In this document: positions 18,433 through 27,333 of the stretch, in pieces
Numbering within the stretch: position 1 is the stretch's first letter
Layout of the letters: every line of letters begins with the position of its first letter
NCBI RefSeq assembly: GCF_000158915.1
Contig: NZ_GG657754.1
Location: forward strand, 8,648,578-8,712,577
Direction: 5' to 3'
Origin: Streptomyces himastatinicus ATCC 53653
GTDB lineage: Bacteria > Actinomycetota > Actinomycetes > Streptomycetales > Streptomycetaceae
Length of the DNA stretch: 64,000 bases
Made by a program: the position numbers and the translations under genes
Notes under the pieces: generated by a model
Told to the model about the DNA's origin: nothing
What the model saw: only the letters and a program-made list of their open reading frames with translations
Database searches by the model: none

Positions 18433-19668
18433 ATGAACGAATCAGCACCCACGACGACGGTCGGCCACGACACCGTGCAGCACGTCAGGGACCTCCCGGT
18501 GGCCGAACGACGGGACGACGCCTGGCGGACACTGGCCGCCCTGGGCGAGCCCGCCCCCACGGCGGACGGCCTCGCCCTGACCAGCTTCGCCGTCGTCAAG
18601 GCGGTGCTCAAGGCGCCGGACCGGTTCTCCCTCGCGAAGGTCTTCGAGGCCGTGGAGACCGGATACCCCCTCATCCCGCTGGCCTTCGACCCACCCGAGC
18701 AGACCCACTACCGGCGCATCCTGCAACCCCTCTTCAGCCCCCGCCGGATCCGGCCGCTCACGGACGCGCTGCGCGCCCAGGCCGTCGACCTCATCGAGGC
18801 GGTCAAGGCCCGCGGCGGCTGCGACTTCGTCGCGGACATCGCCGTCCCCTTCCCAGCCCAGGCCCTGCTGACCCTCCTGGACATGCCGCTCGCCGACCGG
18901 GACCGGCTCATCGCCTGGAAGGACGCCGCCCTCCAGCTCACCGCCGACGCCGCCGGTGAACTCGTCCTCACCGACGAGGAACGGGCCGCCAGGGTGGACC
19001 AGACGATGGCCATGGCCGGCTACCTCGCCGAGCTGATCCAGGCCCGTCGCACCCACCCCGGCGACGACATGCTCAGCGAGATCCTGGCCCTGGACGGCGA
19101 GGACCGGTTCTCCGACGAGGAGGCGACAGGGCTGTGCCTGATGCTCGTCCTCGCCGGTCTGGAAACCGTCACCGACGCACTGGGCCTCGCCATGGAGCGC
19201 CTGGCCACCGACCCCGCTCGACGCCGTGAACTGGCGGACGACCCCTCCCTCGTCCCGGCCGCGGTGGAAGAATTGCTGCGGCTCGACCCACCGGCCCCCT
19301 TCCTCCCCCGCATCACCACCGAGGACGTCGAGATCGGCGGTTGTCCCATCCCCGCCGGCACCCTCGTCAACGCCCACCTGACCACCGCCAACCGCGACGA
19401 GAGCTGCTGGCCGCACCCCCACGACACCGACTTCCACCGCCCGGAAAACCCCCACACCAGCTTCGGCGTAGGTGTCCACCGTTGCCTGGGCACCCACCTC
19501 GCCCGCCTGGAAATGCAACTGATCCTTGAGGAATGGCACCGCCACATCTCCGACTACGCGATCGCCGAAGGCACCCCGCACCGAGCCAGACTGATCCGCG
19601 CGAATATCGGCCTGGAATCACTGCACCTGACCTTCGACCCGAGCCCCCCGCCCCACTCGGCCGTCTGA
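18433..19668 (+). CDS. cytochrome P450 (tailoring, second of two)
   Basis: A second full-length bacterial P450 of 411 residues, clearly different in sequence from its neighbour, so not a recent duplicate. The I-helix reads AGLETV, the K-helix EELLR, and the heme loop FGVGVHRCLG carries Cys351. It starts 45 bases after the first P450 and is likely co-transcribed. A GTG six bases upstream is an alternative start. This is the last gene that plainly belongs to the polyketide cluster; two P450s imply at least two late oxidations or one multi-step oxidation. Confidence 0.93.
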   Translation: MNESAPTTTVGHDTVQHVRDLPVAERRDDAWRTLAALGEPAPTADGLALTSFAVVKAVLKAPDRFSLAKVFEAVETGYPLIPLAFDPPEQTHYRRILQPLFSPRRIRPLTDALRAQAVDLIEAVKARGGCDFVADIAVPFPAQALLTLLDMPLADRDRLIAWKDAALQLTADAAGELVLTDEERAARVDQTMAMAGYLAELIQARRTHPGDDMLSEILALDGEDRFSDEEATGLCLMLVLAGLETVTDALGLAMERLATDPARRRELADDPSLVPAAVEELLRLDPPAPFLPRITTEDVEIGGCPIPAGTLVNAHLTTANRDESCWPHPHDTDFHRPENPHTSFGVGVHRCLGTHLARLEMQLILEEWHRHISDYAIAEGTPHRARLIRANIGLESLHLTFDPSPPPHSAV

Positions 19669-20031
19669 CACTCCGGCCCCCGGCGGGCCGACGGACGGAG
19701 TCCGTGGCGCGGTGTGGTGGGCTGCGGTGGCCAGCGCCGCGAGCGTCATGGCGACGAGCAGCGTCCGCCATCGCCGCAGGGCGACTTCGGCGATGCTCCC
19801 CGCACGAGTGAGGCCATGAGGCCGTCGACGGAGCCGTGAGGCGGATCACGTCTGACGGCGGTCAGATGACCGTGGCTCGTGCGAAAGGGCGCCGAGGGTG
19901 GGGCGACCTGCCGTTTCATGAGGACCGAAGCATCAGCCTGATCCATTGCGTGAAATCTGTGTACCGCTGTTAACTCGTTGTTTCGGAGAGAAGTTTGCAC
20001 CGCGCCGCCGGGCAATGGTTACGATCACGGC
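19669..20031 (+). other. gene-free spacer right of the PKS cluster
   Basis: No convincing gene is seen. A short GC hairpin (GGCCC/GGGCC) sits just after the P450 stop, and TCTGAC-GGCG-GTCAGA occurs near 19850; either could help end the cluster transcript. The right part, near 19960-20030, is less GC-rich and probably holds the promoter of the next gene. The nonamer ATGGTTACG is repeated at 20015 and 20032. Confidence 0.4.
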
Positions 20032-20502
20032 ATGGTTACGGCTTGGTCGCGCTCCGGCATGCTGCGGCCCCGCTCTGCGGGGCCGTTGCGTCTGCTGTGG
20101 CTGGCCGTTCTGGTGCTCGGTGTCCTGGTCACGCACGGCGCGAGTGCTGAGAGTGCGAAGGGGCACGCAGGGGCCGGTGCAACCGGGCCCGCACACGCGC
20201 CCGCCGTGATTCAGGCAGGTCACACGAGCGGGGCCGGAGGAGGCTGCGCTGTCGCGAGCGCGTCGCCTGACGTTGCGGCAGCCGATGGCCAGCACGAGGA
20301 CGATGGCTCGCACCACCCGGTCGAAGACTGCGTCTCCGGCCAGCCCCAGCAGGACCTGCACCTGGCCGCTCCAAGTCTGTCCACCTGGGGTCGTATGCCA
20401 TCGACGCACGCGTTTGCGTTGGGGAACCCCGATCCCTTCCGATCGGGGTCGGCCGTTCCTTCGTTGACAGGTTCGAGAGTCTCCGTGGTGCAGCAGGTCT
20501 AG
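20032..20502 (+). CDS. small exported or membrane-anchored His/Asp-rich protein, unknown function
   Basis: A protein of 156 residues: a basic N-terminus, one hydrophobic segment (about residues 19-35) ending near ASAES like a signal peptide, then an Ala/Gly/His-rich region with GQHEDDGSHH. Size and layout resemble the DUF6153 protein at 29708-30160, but the C-terminal LSxLxxLRI signature of that family is absent. The ATG at 20032 is chosen because the hydrophobic segment follows it directly. The neighbouring operon suggests a metal or envelope role, but this is inference only. Confidence 0.55.
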   Translation: MVTAWSRSGMLRPRSAGPLRLLWLAVLVLGVLVTHGASAESAKGHAGAGATGPAHAPAVIQAGHTSGAGGGCAVASASPDVAAADGQHEDDGSHHPVEDCVSGQPQQDLHLAAPSLSTWGRMPSTHAFALGNPDPFRSGSAVPSLTGSRVSVVQQV

Positions 20503-20729
20503 ATTCCGGCGTCCCCCACTGGCCGCCGCTCTCCTGAGAAATGGCAGCCCCGTCCTGCGGGACGGGTCGGCCACGTGCGGTCAGTTCCCGGCACCCTGGA
20601 CGTCCGTAGCCACGCTTCCTCGCGTTGAACGGACCGCTCCCCGGTGCCTGCCTGCTCGGATGCCTGCTGATCCCGATCCGCCGCTCCCTCCCCGCGCCGT
20701 GGGAGCGACGGCCGCTACCCGGAGGAACC

Positions 20730-21182
20730 GTGCCGTTCCACCCCCTTTCCCGCGCTCACATCAGCCGCCCGGCTACCAGGGCTCAGCTGCTGCGGCTGCT
20801 GGTTTCCGTCCTCGGAGTCTTGCTGCTGTGGGCGTTCGACTGTTCCGCCACGCACGCTGACGACAGCCACACGCAGGACCGGCCCTCGGTCTCGGCCGAT
20901 CTCGTCCCGCTCGCGTCGGCGGACACCGAGCGTGCGATGCCACACGGACCGCATCCACACTCCGGTGCGCATTGCGCGCCGTACGTGATCAGCCAACTAC
21001 CTTCGCAAGCACGGCAGTTGGTCGCGGACACCGCGGCCCCGGCCGTCTTCGCCGGAGTGGCGGCCGGAGTGACTGCCGCCGTGGCCGGCCCACAGTGGGT
21101 AGCTCGACACGGAGGAAGCAGACCCCGGATACGGCGTTCAGGCCGCGCCACCCTCGCCGTCGTCTGCCGGTGGCGGATCTAG
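20730..21182 (+). CDS. small membrane protein with His-rich loop, unknown function
   Basis: A protein of 150 residues from a GTG preceded by GGAGG at 20721. It has a hydrophobic segment near residues 18-33, a polar stretch with HADDSH and HGPHPHSGAHC, and a second hydrophobic segment rich in Ala/Val near 105-130. Like its neighbour at 20032 it looks like a small surface protein able to bind metal through His and Cys. It precedes the cysteine-synthase-like gene by about 125 bases on the same strand. No family could be named. Confidence 0.5.
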   Translation: MPFHPLSRAHISRPATRAQLLRLLVSVLGVLLLWAFDCSATHADDSHTQDRPSVSADLVPLASADTERAMPHGPHPHSGAHCAPYVISQLPSQARQLVADTAAPAVFAGVAAGVTAAVAGPQWVARHGGSRPRIRRSGRATLAVVCRWRI

Positions 21183-21307
21183 ACGGGCCTTTCGCGGCCA
21201 TCGACACGGGCCGCGCGTGCTGCCACCAGGTTCCGAGGCGGATGCCTCTTCCTGGCCCGGACGGCGCGCCCGACGAAACCCCGTCACACCACCGATGAGA
21301 GCGGAAG

Positions 21308-22453
21308 ATGCACCCGCAGACCACAACCGAGATCACACTGCCCGCCCGCTCGGCCCTGTCCGGGCTCGTGGGCGACACCCCGGTTCTCCGGATCTCCGAT
21401 CCCCTCACCCCCGCTGACCGGGGGTTCTGGGCGAAGCTGGAGGGTTTCAACCCCGGCGGGATCAAGGACCGGCCCGGCCTGTACATGGTCGAGCGGGCCC
21501 GCGCCCGCGGCGATCTGCGCCCCGGCGCCAGGATCATCGAGTCCACCAGCGGCACCCTCGGCCTGGGACTGGCCCTGGCCGGCATGGTCTACGGCCACCC
21601 GGTCACCCTGGTCACCGACCCGGGTCTGGAGCGGTCCATGACCCAGTTGCTGACCACCTACGGAGCCCAGGTCGACGTCGTCTCCGAACCCCACCCCACC
21701 GGCGGCTGGCAGCAAGCGCGGCGCGAGCGAGTGGCTCAGCTCATGGCGCAGCACCCCGGCTCGTGGTGCCCCGACCAGTACAACAACCCCGACAACACCA
21801 CCGCCTACACCCCACTTGCGCTGGAGCTGGCCTCCGAACTGGGCCACCTCGACGTGCTGGTGTGCAGCGTGGGTACCGGCGGTCACTCCGCCGGTGTCTC
21901 CCGGGTGTTGCAGGCCCTGTACCCGGAGCTGAAGCTCGTCGGCGTCGACACCATCGGCTCGACCATCTTCGGGCAGCCCGCCCGCACCCGGCTGATGCGG
22001 GGCCTGGGTTCAAGCATCTACCCCCGCAACGTCGCCTACGACAACTTCAGCGAGGTGCACTGGGTGGCACCGGCCGAGGCGGTGTGGACCTGCCGCCGGC
22101 TCGCCGCCTCCCACTACGCCACCGGCGGCTGGAGCGTCGGCGCGGTCTCCCTGGTGGCGGGCTGGCTGGCCCGCACCCTGCCCGCGGACACGAAGATCGC
22201 GGCGATCTTCCCTGACGGCCCGCAGCGCTATCTCGGCACGGTTTACGACGACGACTACTGCGCCGCCCATGGTCTGCTCGACTCCCCGCCGCCCGTCGAA
22301 CCGGAGACGATCGGCCGCCTGGACGAGAAGGAAGTCAGCCGCTGGACCCGGTGCACCACCGTGGTCGACCCGCTCACCCTGTCCGATCCGGCACAGGGGA
22401 ACGACGCTGCCGAGCTTGCTGAGTTCGACACCCAGGAGGAGGGAGACCGGTGA
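21308..22453 (+). CDS. divergent cysteine-synthase-family PLP enzyme
   Basis: A fold-type II PLP enzyme of 381 residues. The Schiff-base lysine lies in NPGGIKDRP, one residue shorter than the usual NPGGSVKDR. The substrate loop TSGNTG has become TSGTLG, the phosphate cradle GTGGT reads GTGGHSAG, and the usual PDSGERY is PDGPQRY. These changes make O-acetylserine sulfhydrylase activity unlikely without testing; a beta-replacement on serine, phosphoserine or a related acceptor is more plausible. The gene touches the MFS gene (TGATG) and stands before serA, so the three look like one unit making and moving a serine-derived compound. The substrate is not known. Confidence 0.8.
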   Translation: MHPQTTTEITLPARSALSGLVGDTPVLRISDPLTPADRGFWAKLEGFNPGGIKDRPGLYMVERARARGDLRPGARIIESTSGTLGLGLALAGMVYGHPVTLVTDPGLERSMTQLLTTYGAQVDVVSEPHPTGGWQQARRERVAQLMAQHPGSWCPDQYNNPDNTTAYTPLALELASELGHLDVLVCSVGTGGHSAGVSRVLQALYPELKLVGVDTIGSTIFGQPARTRLMRGLGSSIYPRNVAYDNFSEVHWVAPAEAVWTCRRLAASHYATGGWSVGAVSLVAGWLARTLPADTKIAAIFPDGPQRYLGTVYDDDYCAAHGLLDSPPPVEPETIGRLDEKEVSRWTRCTTVVDPLTLSDPAQGNDAAELAEFDTQEEGDR

Positions 22454-23778
22454 TGGACCGGCAGTCACATTCCGGGGGAACCCTGGCGCAGATGCGCTCC
22501 TACCCGCGCAGCGTCCAGTTGTTGATGGTGAACCAGTTCTCCATCAACCTCGGCTTCTACATGCTGATGCCGTACTTGGCCGCGCACCTGTCCGGCACGG
22601 TCGGGCTGGCAGGCTGGGCCGTCGGGCTCGTGCTCGGCATACGCAACTTCAGCCAGCAGGGGATGTTCCTGGTCGGCGGAACCCTGGCCGACAGGCTCGG
22701 CTACAAGCCGCTGATCATCGCCGGGCTGATGCTCCGCATCGTCGGCTTCGCGACCCTCGGACTGGTGGACGCGCTGCCCGCGCTGCTCGCCGCGTCCGCG
22801 GCGACCGGGCTGGCGGGCGCCCTGTTCAACCCGGCGGTGAGGGCCTATCTGGCGGCGGACGCCGGGGAGCGCAGGGTCGAAGCGTTCGGGCTGTTCAACA
22901 TCTTCTACCAGGCCGGCATCCTGCTCGGCCCACTCGTCGGCATGGTGCTCACCGGTGTCGACTTCCGCGTCGCCTGCCTGGTGTCGGCCGGGATCTTCGC
23001 GCTGCTGAGCATCGTGCAGCTCCGCAGTCTGCCCGCGCGCCGGGCAAACGACGCGCCGACCACCAAGGGAAGCGGCCGGCAGGACGGCGTGCTGTCCCAG
23101 TGGCGCACCATCGTGGCCAACCGGCCGTTCCTGCTGTTCTCGGTCGCCATGATCGGCTTCTACGTCATGCAGTTCCAGGTCTATCTCGCCCTGCCGCTGG
23201 AAGTGCGGCGCCTGGGCGGCGACGGAACGTCCGGGACAGCGGCGGTGGCGATGCTCTTCGCTGTTTCGGGCTTGAGCACGATCCTCTTCCAGACCAAGGT
23301 GACCGCGTGGTGCAAGGCCCGCATGGAGCCGGGCCGGGCACTTGCCTGGGGGCTGTTCACCATGGGCGTGGCATTCCTGCCCCTGCTGGTACCGACGGCC
23401 GTGCCCGTGCCGGAGGGCGGAGTGGGGCTGTGGCTGCTCGCGGCCGTGCCGCCCGCGCTCTCCGCTCTGCTCCTGGCGGTGGGGACGATGATCGCCTACC
23501 CGTTCGAGATGGACACCATCGTCCGGCTCTCCGGTGACCGCCTGGTCGCGACCCACTACGGGCTCTACAACACCATCTGCGGCGTCGGAATCACGCTCGG
23601 GAACCTGCTGACCGGGGCCTCTCTGGACGCCGCCCGCGCGGCTGGCGTCTCCGCGCTCCCGTGGATCGTGCTCTGCGCGCTCGGCTTGGCCTGTGCCGCA
23701 GCCCTGTACGGACTGCAGCGCACCGGCCGCCTCGCGCCGCCGGTACGCGAGACACAGCCCGAGTCGGTGTCTGCCTGA
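22453..23778 (+). CDS. MFS transporter
   Basis: A 441-residue integral membrane protein with about twelve hydrophobic segments and a central polar loop (near residues 195-220, ARRANDAPTT). The ADRLGYK element between the second and third segments is the standard MFS loop motif. The ATG at 22453 overlaps the last base of the preceding stop and follows GGAGGAGGGAG, so translation is coupled to the PLP enzyme. Most likely it exports the product of that enzyme, but direction and substrate are inference. Confidence 0.88.
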   Translation: MDRQSHSGGTLAQMRSYPRSVQLLMVNQFSINLGFYMLMPYLAAHLSGTVGLAGWAVGLVLGIRNFSQQGMFLVGGTLADRLGYKPLIIAGLMLRIVGFATLGLVDALPALLAASAATGLAGALFNPAVRAYLAADAGERRVEAFGLFNIFYQAGILLGPLVGMVLTGVDFRVACLVSAGIFALLSIVQLRSLPARRANDAPTTKGSGRQDGVLSQWRTIVANRPFLLFSVAMIGFYVMQFQVYLALPLEVRRLGGDGTSGTAAVAMLFAVSGLSTILFQTKVTAWCKARMEPGRALAWGLFTMGVAFLPLLVPTAVPVPEGGVGLWLLAAVPPALSALLLAVGTMIAYPFEMDTIVRLSGDRLVATHYGLYNTICGVGITLGNLLTGASLDAARAAGVSALPWIVLCALGLACAAALYGLQRTGRLAPPVRETQPESVSA

Positions 23779-23908
23779 CCGATGGTCCTGCGGCAGGGGG
23801 GACGAGCTTTCCTTCGTCCTCCCTGCCGGCAATGCGTCGAAGCCGCCGCCGTATGCGGCCGCCGGGGGCGGCCGTTCCTCAACGAACCAGTAGGGATGGA
23901 AACCAACC

Positions 23909-25498
23909 GTGAGCTCGAAACCTGTCGTACTCCTGGCTGAAAAGCTGTCGCCCGCCACTGTCGGCGCCCTGGGTCCGGACTTCGAGATCCGGCTCTGCAA
24001 TGGCGCCGATCGAGCTGAACTCCTTTCCGCCATCGCGGATGCCGACGCGATCCTGGTACGAAGCGCGACCAAGGTCGACGCGGAGGCCATCGCCGCTGCC
24101 AAGAAGCTGAAGGTCGTCGCCCGCGCCGGGGTCGGCCTCGACAACGTCGACGTCCCCGCCGCCACCAAGGCCGGCGTCATGGTCGTCAACGCCCCGACCT
24201 CCAACATCGTCACCGCCGCCGAGCTCGCCTGCGGCCTGCTCATCGCCACCGCGCGGAACATCCCACAGGCCAATACGGCGCTGAAGAACGGCGAGTGGAA
24301 ACGCAGCAAGTACACCGGCGTCGAACTGAGCGAGAAGACCCTCGGCGTGGTCGGCCTCGGCCGCATCGGCGTGCTGGTCGCCCAGCGGATGTCCGCCTTC
24401 GGCATGAAGGTCGTCGCTTACGACCCGTACGTGCAGCCCGCCCGCGCCGCGCAGCTGGGCGTCAAACTCCTCTCGCTCGACGAACTGCTGGAGGTCTCCG
24501 ACTTCATCACGGTCCACCTCCCGAAGACCCCTGAGACCGTCGGCCTGATCGGCGATGAGGCACTGCACAAGGTCAAGCCCGAGGTCCGGATCGTCAACGC
24601 CGCACGCGGCGGGATCGTCGATGAGCAGGCGCTGGCCAGCGCGCTCAAGGAGGGCCGCGTCGCCGCCGCGGGCCTGGACGTCTTCGCCCAGGAGCCGTGC
24701 ACCGACTCCCCGCTCTTCGAGTTCGACAACGTCGTGGCCACCCCACACCTGGGCGCCTCGACCGATGAGGCCCAGGAGAAGGCGGGCGTCGACGTCGCCA
24801 AGTCGGTGCGGCTGGCGCTCGCGGGAGAGCTGGTCCCGGATGCGGTCAACGTCGAGGGCGGCGTCATCGCCGAGGACGTCCGCCCCTGTGTGCCGCTCGC
24901 CGAGAACCTCGGCCGGATCTTCACCGCCCTGGCCGGCGAGGTCGCGGTCCGGCTCGACGTCGAGGTGTACGGCGACATCACCCAGCACAACGTCAAGGTC
25001 CTGGAACTCTCCGCACTCAAGGGCGTCTTCGAAAACGTCGTCGACCAGGCGGTTTCCTACGTCAACGCACCACTGCTCGCACAGGAACGCAAGGTCGACG
25101 TGCGCCACACCACCAGCTCGAAGTCCCCCGACCACCACCATGTGCTGACCGTCCGCGGTACCCTGAACAGCGGTGAACAGGTCGCGGTCTCCGGCACCCT
25201 GACCGGCCCCAGGAACATCCAGAAGATCGTGTCGGTGGGTCAGCACACCATCGACCTCGCGGTCAGCGACCACCTGATCTTCCTGCGGTACAAGGACCGG
25301 CCCGGCGTCGTCGGCACCGTCGGCCACGTACTCGGCGAGGCGGGCCTCAACATCGCCGGCATGCAGGTCTCCCGTTCCGTGCCGGGTGGTGAGACGCTCG
25401 CCGTCCTGAACGTCGACAGCAACGTCCCAGCCGACGTACTCAACGAAATCGCCCAGGAGACCGACGCCACCTTCGCCCGCTCGGTCAGCCTCGGCTGA
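23909..25498 (+). CDS. serA: D-3-phosphoglycerate dehydrogenase
   Basis: Catalyses the first committed step of serine synthesis, 3-phosphoglycerate to 3-phosphohydroxypyruvate with NAD. The 529 residues match the long actinomycete form: substrate domain, NAD domain with VGLGRIG, catalytic Arg in NAARGGIVDE, catalytic His in TPHLGAST, an intervening ASB domain and a C-terminal ACT domain (about 455-529) that normally binds serine for feedback control. It starts at GTG with AGGGATGGA upstream, 130 bases after the MFS gene. A serA beside a serine-utilising PLP enzyme and an exporter suggests a dedicated precursor supply. Whether it is the only serA of the genome cannot be seen here. Confidence 0.95.
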   Translation: MSSKPVVLLAEKLSPATVGALGPDFEIRLCNGADRAELLSAIADADAILVRSATKVDAEAIAAAKKLKVVARAGVGLDNVDVPAATKAGVMVVNAPTSNIVTAAELACGLLIATARNIPQANTALKNGEWKRSKYTGVELSEKTLGVVGLGRIGVLVAQRMSAFGMKVVAYDPYVQPARAAQLGVKLLSLDELLEVSDFITVHLPKTPETVGLIGDEALHKVKPEVRIVNAARGGIVDEQALASALKEGRVAAAGLDVFAQEPCTDSPLFEFDNVVATPHLGASTDEAQEKAGVDVAKSVRLALAGELVPDAVNVEGGVIAEDVRPCVPLAENLGRIFTALAGEVAVRLDVEVYGDITQHNVKVLELSALKGVFENVVDQAVSYVNAPLLAQERKVDVRHTTSSKSPDHHHVLTVRGTLNSGEQVAVSGTLTGPRNIQKIVSVGQHTIDLAVSDHLIFLRYKDRPGVVGTVGHVLGEAGLNIAGMQVSRSVPGGETLAVLNVDSNVPADVLNEIAQETDATFARSVSLG

Positions 25499-25520
25499 CC
25501 CGCATCAAGGTCGCAGAACC

Positions 25521-25554
25521 CGGGCCGCTCACTGCTTCGGCGGTGGGCGGCCCG
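25521..25554 (+). terminator. strong hairpin after serA
   Basis: A 12-bp stem (CGGGCCGCTCAC with GTGGGCGGCCCG, one G-T pair) around a 10-base loop, 22 bases after the serA stop. No U-tract follows, as is common in actinomycetes. Confidence 0.75.
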
Positions 25555-25639
25555 AGGCCGCATGCTCGGTTGAGTACGGTTCTCCTGCTTGGCCGGTGAT
25601 TCTCCGGCGCCGGGCGCGAGCGCTGGGGCGTCGCTGCGT

Positions 25640-26221
25640 TGTGTTCTGCCGCCTACCAGGGCGCTGTGGCTGCCCGCAGGAGTCCTCCACCGGACCGGCG
25701 CGACCCGGGACGCGGTGCTGTGCGGCATCTACCTCGAACGAGACCGGTGCGGCGTGGACTGGACGGAGCCCACACCGGTTGCTGTGAACGGGCTGCTGGG
25801 CGCGCCGAGTCGGTCCTTCCCGATCTGTTGCACCCGTTGCCCGCTCTGCCCATCGACGTGCCGCAACCCGTCGACGAACGGGTGCGTGCCGTGGCCGACG
25901 CGCTGCTCGCGGATCCCTCGGACCGGCGGAGCCTTGCGTCGCACGCGCGGGCTGTAGGGGTGAGTCGACGCACCCTGACCAGGCTGTTCGTCGACGACAC
26001 CGGGATGAGCTTCGACCGCTGGCGCGTCCACGTGCGGCTGCGTGCCGCACTGTCCCTCCTCGCCGAAGGGCAGCCCGTCTCCCGGGTCGCACACGCGGTG
26101 GGGTATGCGACACCGAGCGCGTTCCTCGCGGCATTCCGGCGAACCGTCGGCACCACCCCGGCGCTACCTCAACGGCGATGTTCTTGACCCTCAGAACGGC
26201 TCTCGGCGATCTGTGCCGTAA
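25640..26221 (+). pseudogene. broken AraC-family regulator
   Basis: Three pieces of one AraC-type protein lie in successive frames. The cupin side (LWLPAGVLHRTGATRD, ending near WTEPTPVAVNGLL) is read in one frame up to about 25800. The HTH domain (SLASHARAVGVSRRTLTRLF, then VAHAVGYATPSAFLAAFRR) is in another. The tail RYLNGDVLDPQNG is in a third after about 26160. Two frameshifts and a missing N-terminus make a working regulator unlikely. It might once have controlled a neighbouring gene. Confidence 0.75.
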
Positions 26222-26261
26222 AAACGGCTCCACCTGCGCGGGGGCGAGCTGAACCGCACCG

Positions 26262-27333
26262 TTATGTGGGGTCGAGGCCATGGCTGCGAAGCCAGGCCAG
26301 AGGGTCTATCGCACCACCGCCGCCGGGATGCACTTCGAGGTGCAAGTGCGGCCCCGACGAGTTGCCCGAGCTTCCGGAGTAGGCGATGGCCTCTCCCGCC
26401 TTGACGTGGCCGGTGCGGACTTTGGCACTGGCGAGGTGGCAGTACCAGGTCTCGGTGCCGTCGGGGGCCGTGACGATGACCATGTTTCCGTAGAACGGAT
26501 TCCATTTGGATTCGACCGTGCCGTCGGTGACGGCCATCACCGGGGTGTTCATGGGCACGGGGAAGTCGAGACCAGTATGCCGACTCGACCACATGGAGCC
26601 AGCCGCGCCGAACAGTTCGCCGACTCCTCGCTGTGCAACGGGGAGAGCGAACTTCGGGCGGAGCGCCTCCTTGCGCGCCGCTTCCGCCTTTTTTCGTGCC
26701 GCTTCGGCTGCCTTGCGTCTCTGCTCCTGCTGTTGACGCTGCTTGAGATCGATGCGTTGCTGCGTACGGCTGGCGCGGTCGGCAAGGTCGTCCACGCCGC
26801 TTGTCAGACCGGTGAGCTGAGCGTCGAACTTGCCGTTGGCGGCCGATGGCTCGACGGCCGCTGTCGTGTCCGGGGCGGCTTGTGTGGCCTTCTCATCCTG
26901 GTTGTCGACGCTGATGGAGACGGCAGCAGCCCCCGTGATGGCCATCACGACAGCGGACGGGACGGCGACGGTCAGGAACGCGGATCGCTGGGCGGACGCA
27001 CGACGGTTACGGACGTCGGCACGGCACGGGCCGGGAGAGGCGCTCTCGCCTTCCTCGGAGGCGGCGTCATGGAGGTGCGCTACCGCATTGCGCCACTGGC
27101 CGGTGAAGTCGTCCCCCCCACTGGGCTATGTACCCGCTCGGTTCTGCCAGGCCAGGGTCGGCCGCGGACGAGCTCATCCCCGCATGACCGGGCGCGTCCC
27201 ACATCGTGGTGGAGTCATAGCCCGGGTATGACAGCGGATAGGCGGACTCGTCGTAATGGGCTGCCGTGGTGTCGTACACGCTGGGCATCGCACCGAAGAG
27301 CGGGTCCTCATCGCCGTAACCGCTAGCTCTCAC
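26262..27333 (-). pseudogene. membrane-anchored M23 metallopeptidase, split by a poly-C frameshift
   Basis: The C-terminal part is an intact LytM/M23 zinc endopeptidase with HTGLDF and HLHLEV zinc-binding motifs, preceded by a coiled-coil-like KQRQQQEQRRKAAEAARKK stretch and a transmembrane segment (FLTVAVPSAVVMAITGAAA). The N-terminal cytoplasmic part (from a GTG at 27333, rich in Tyr, Asp and Ser) is in another frame. The two join at seven C residues (27113-27119); removing one restores a continuous protein through QWGDDFTGQWRNAV. It would cut peptidoglycan cross-links outside the membrane. The shift may be a sequencing error, a recent mutation or slippage; without correction only the shorter part starting near 26948 could be made. 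Confidence 0.75.

Noticed and set aside
19746..20015. A minus-strand protein in the spacer after the P450 genes
   Set aside because: No ribosome site, no family signature, and frames with a hydrophobic stretch lack a start codon.
22465..24405. A long minus-strand frame across the MFS and serA genes
   Set aside because: Two well-supported plus-strand genes occupy the region; the frame is low-complexity.
23909..25498. serA as a precursor gene of the polyketide cluster
   Set aside because: The visible NRPS module appears to use glycine, the gene is separated by other transcription units, and no seryl domain is seen.
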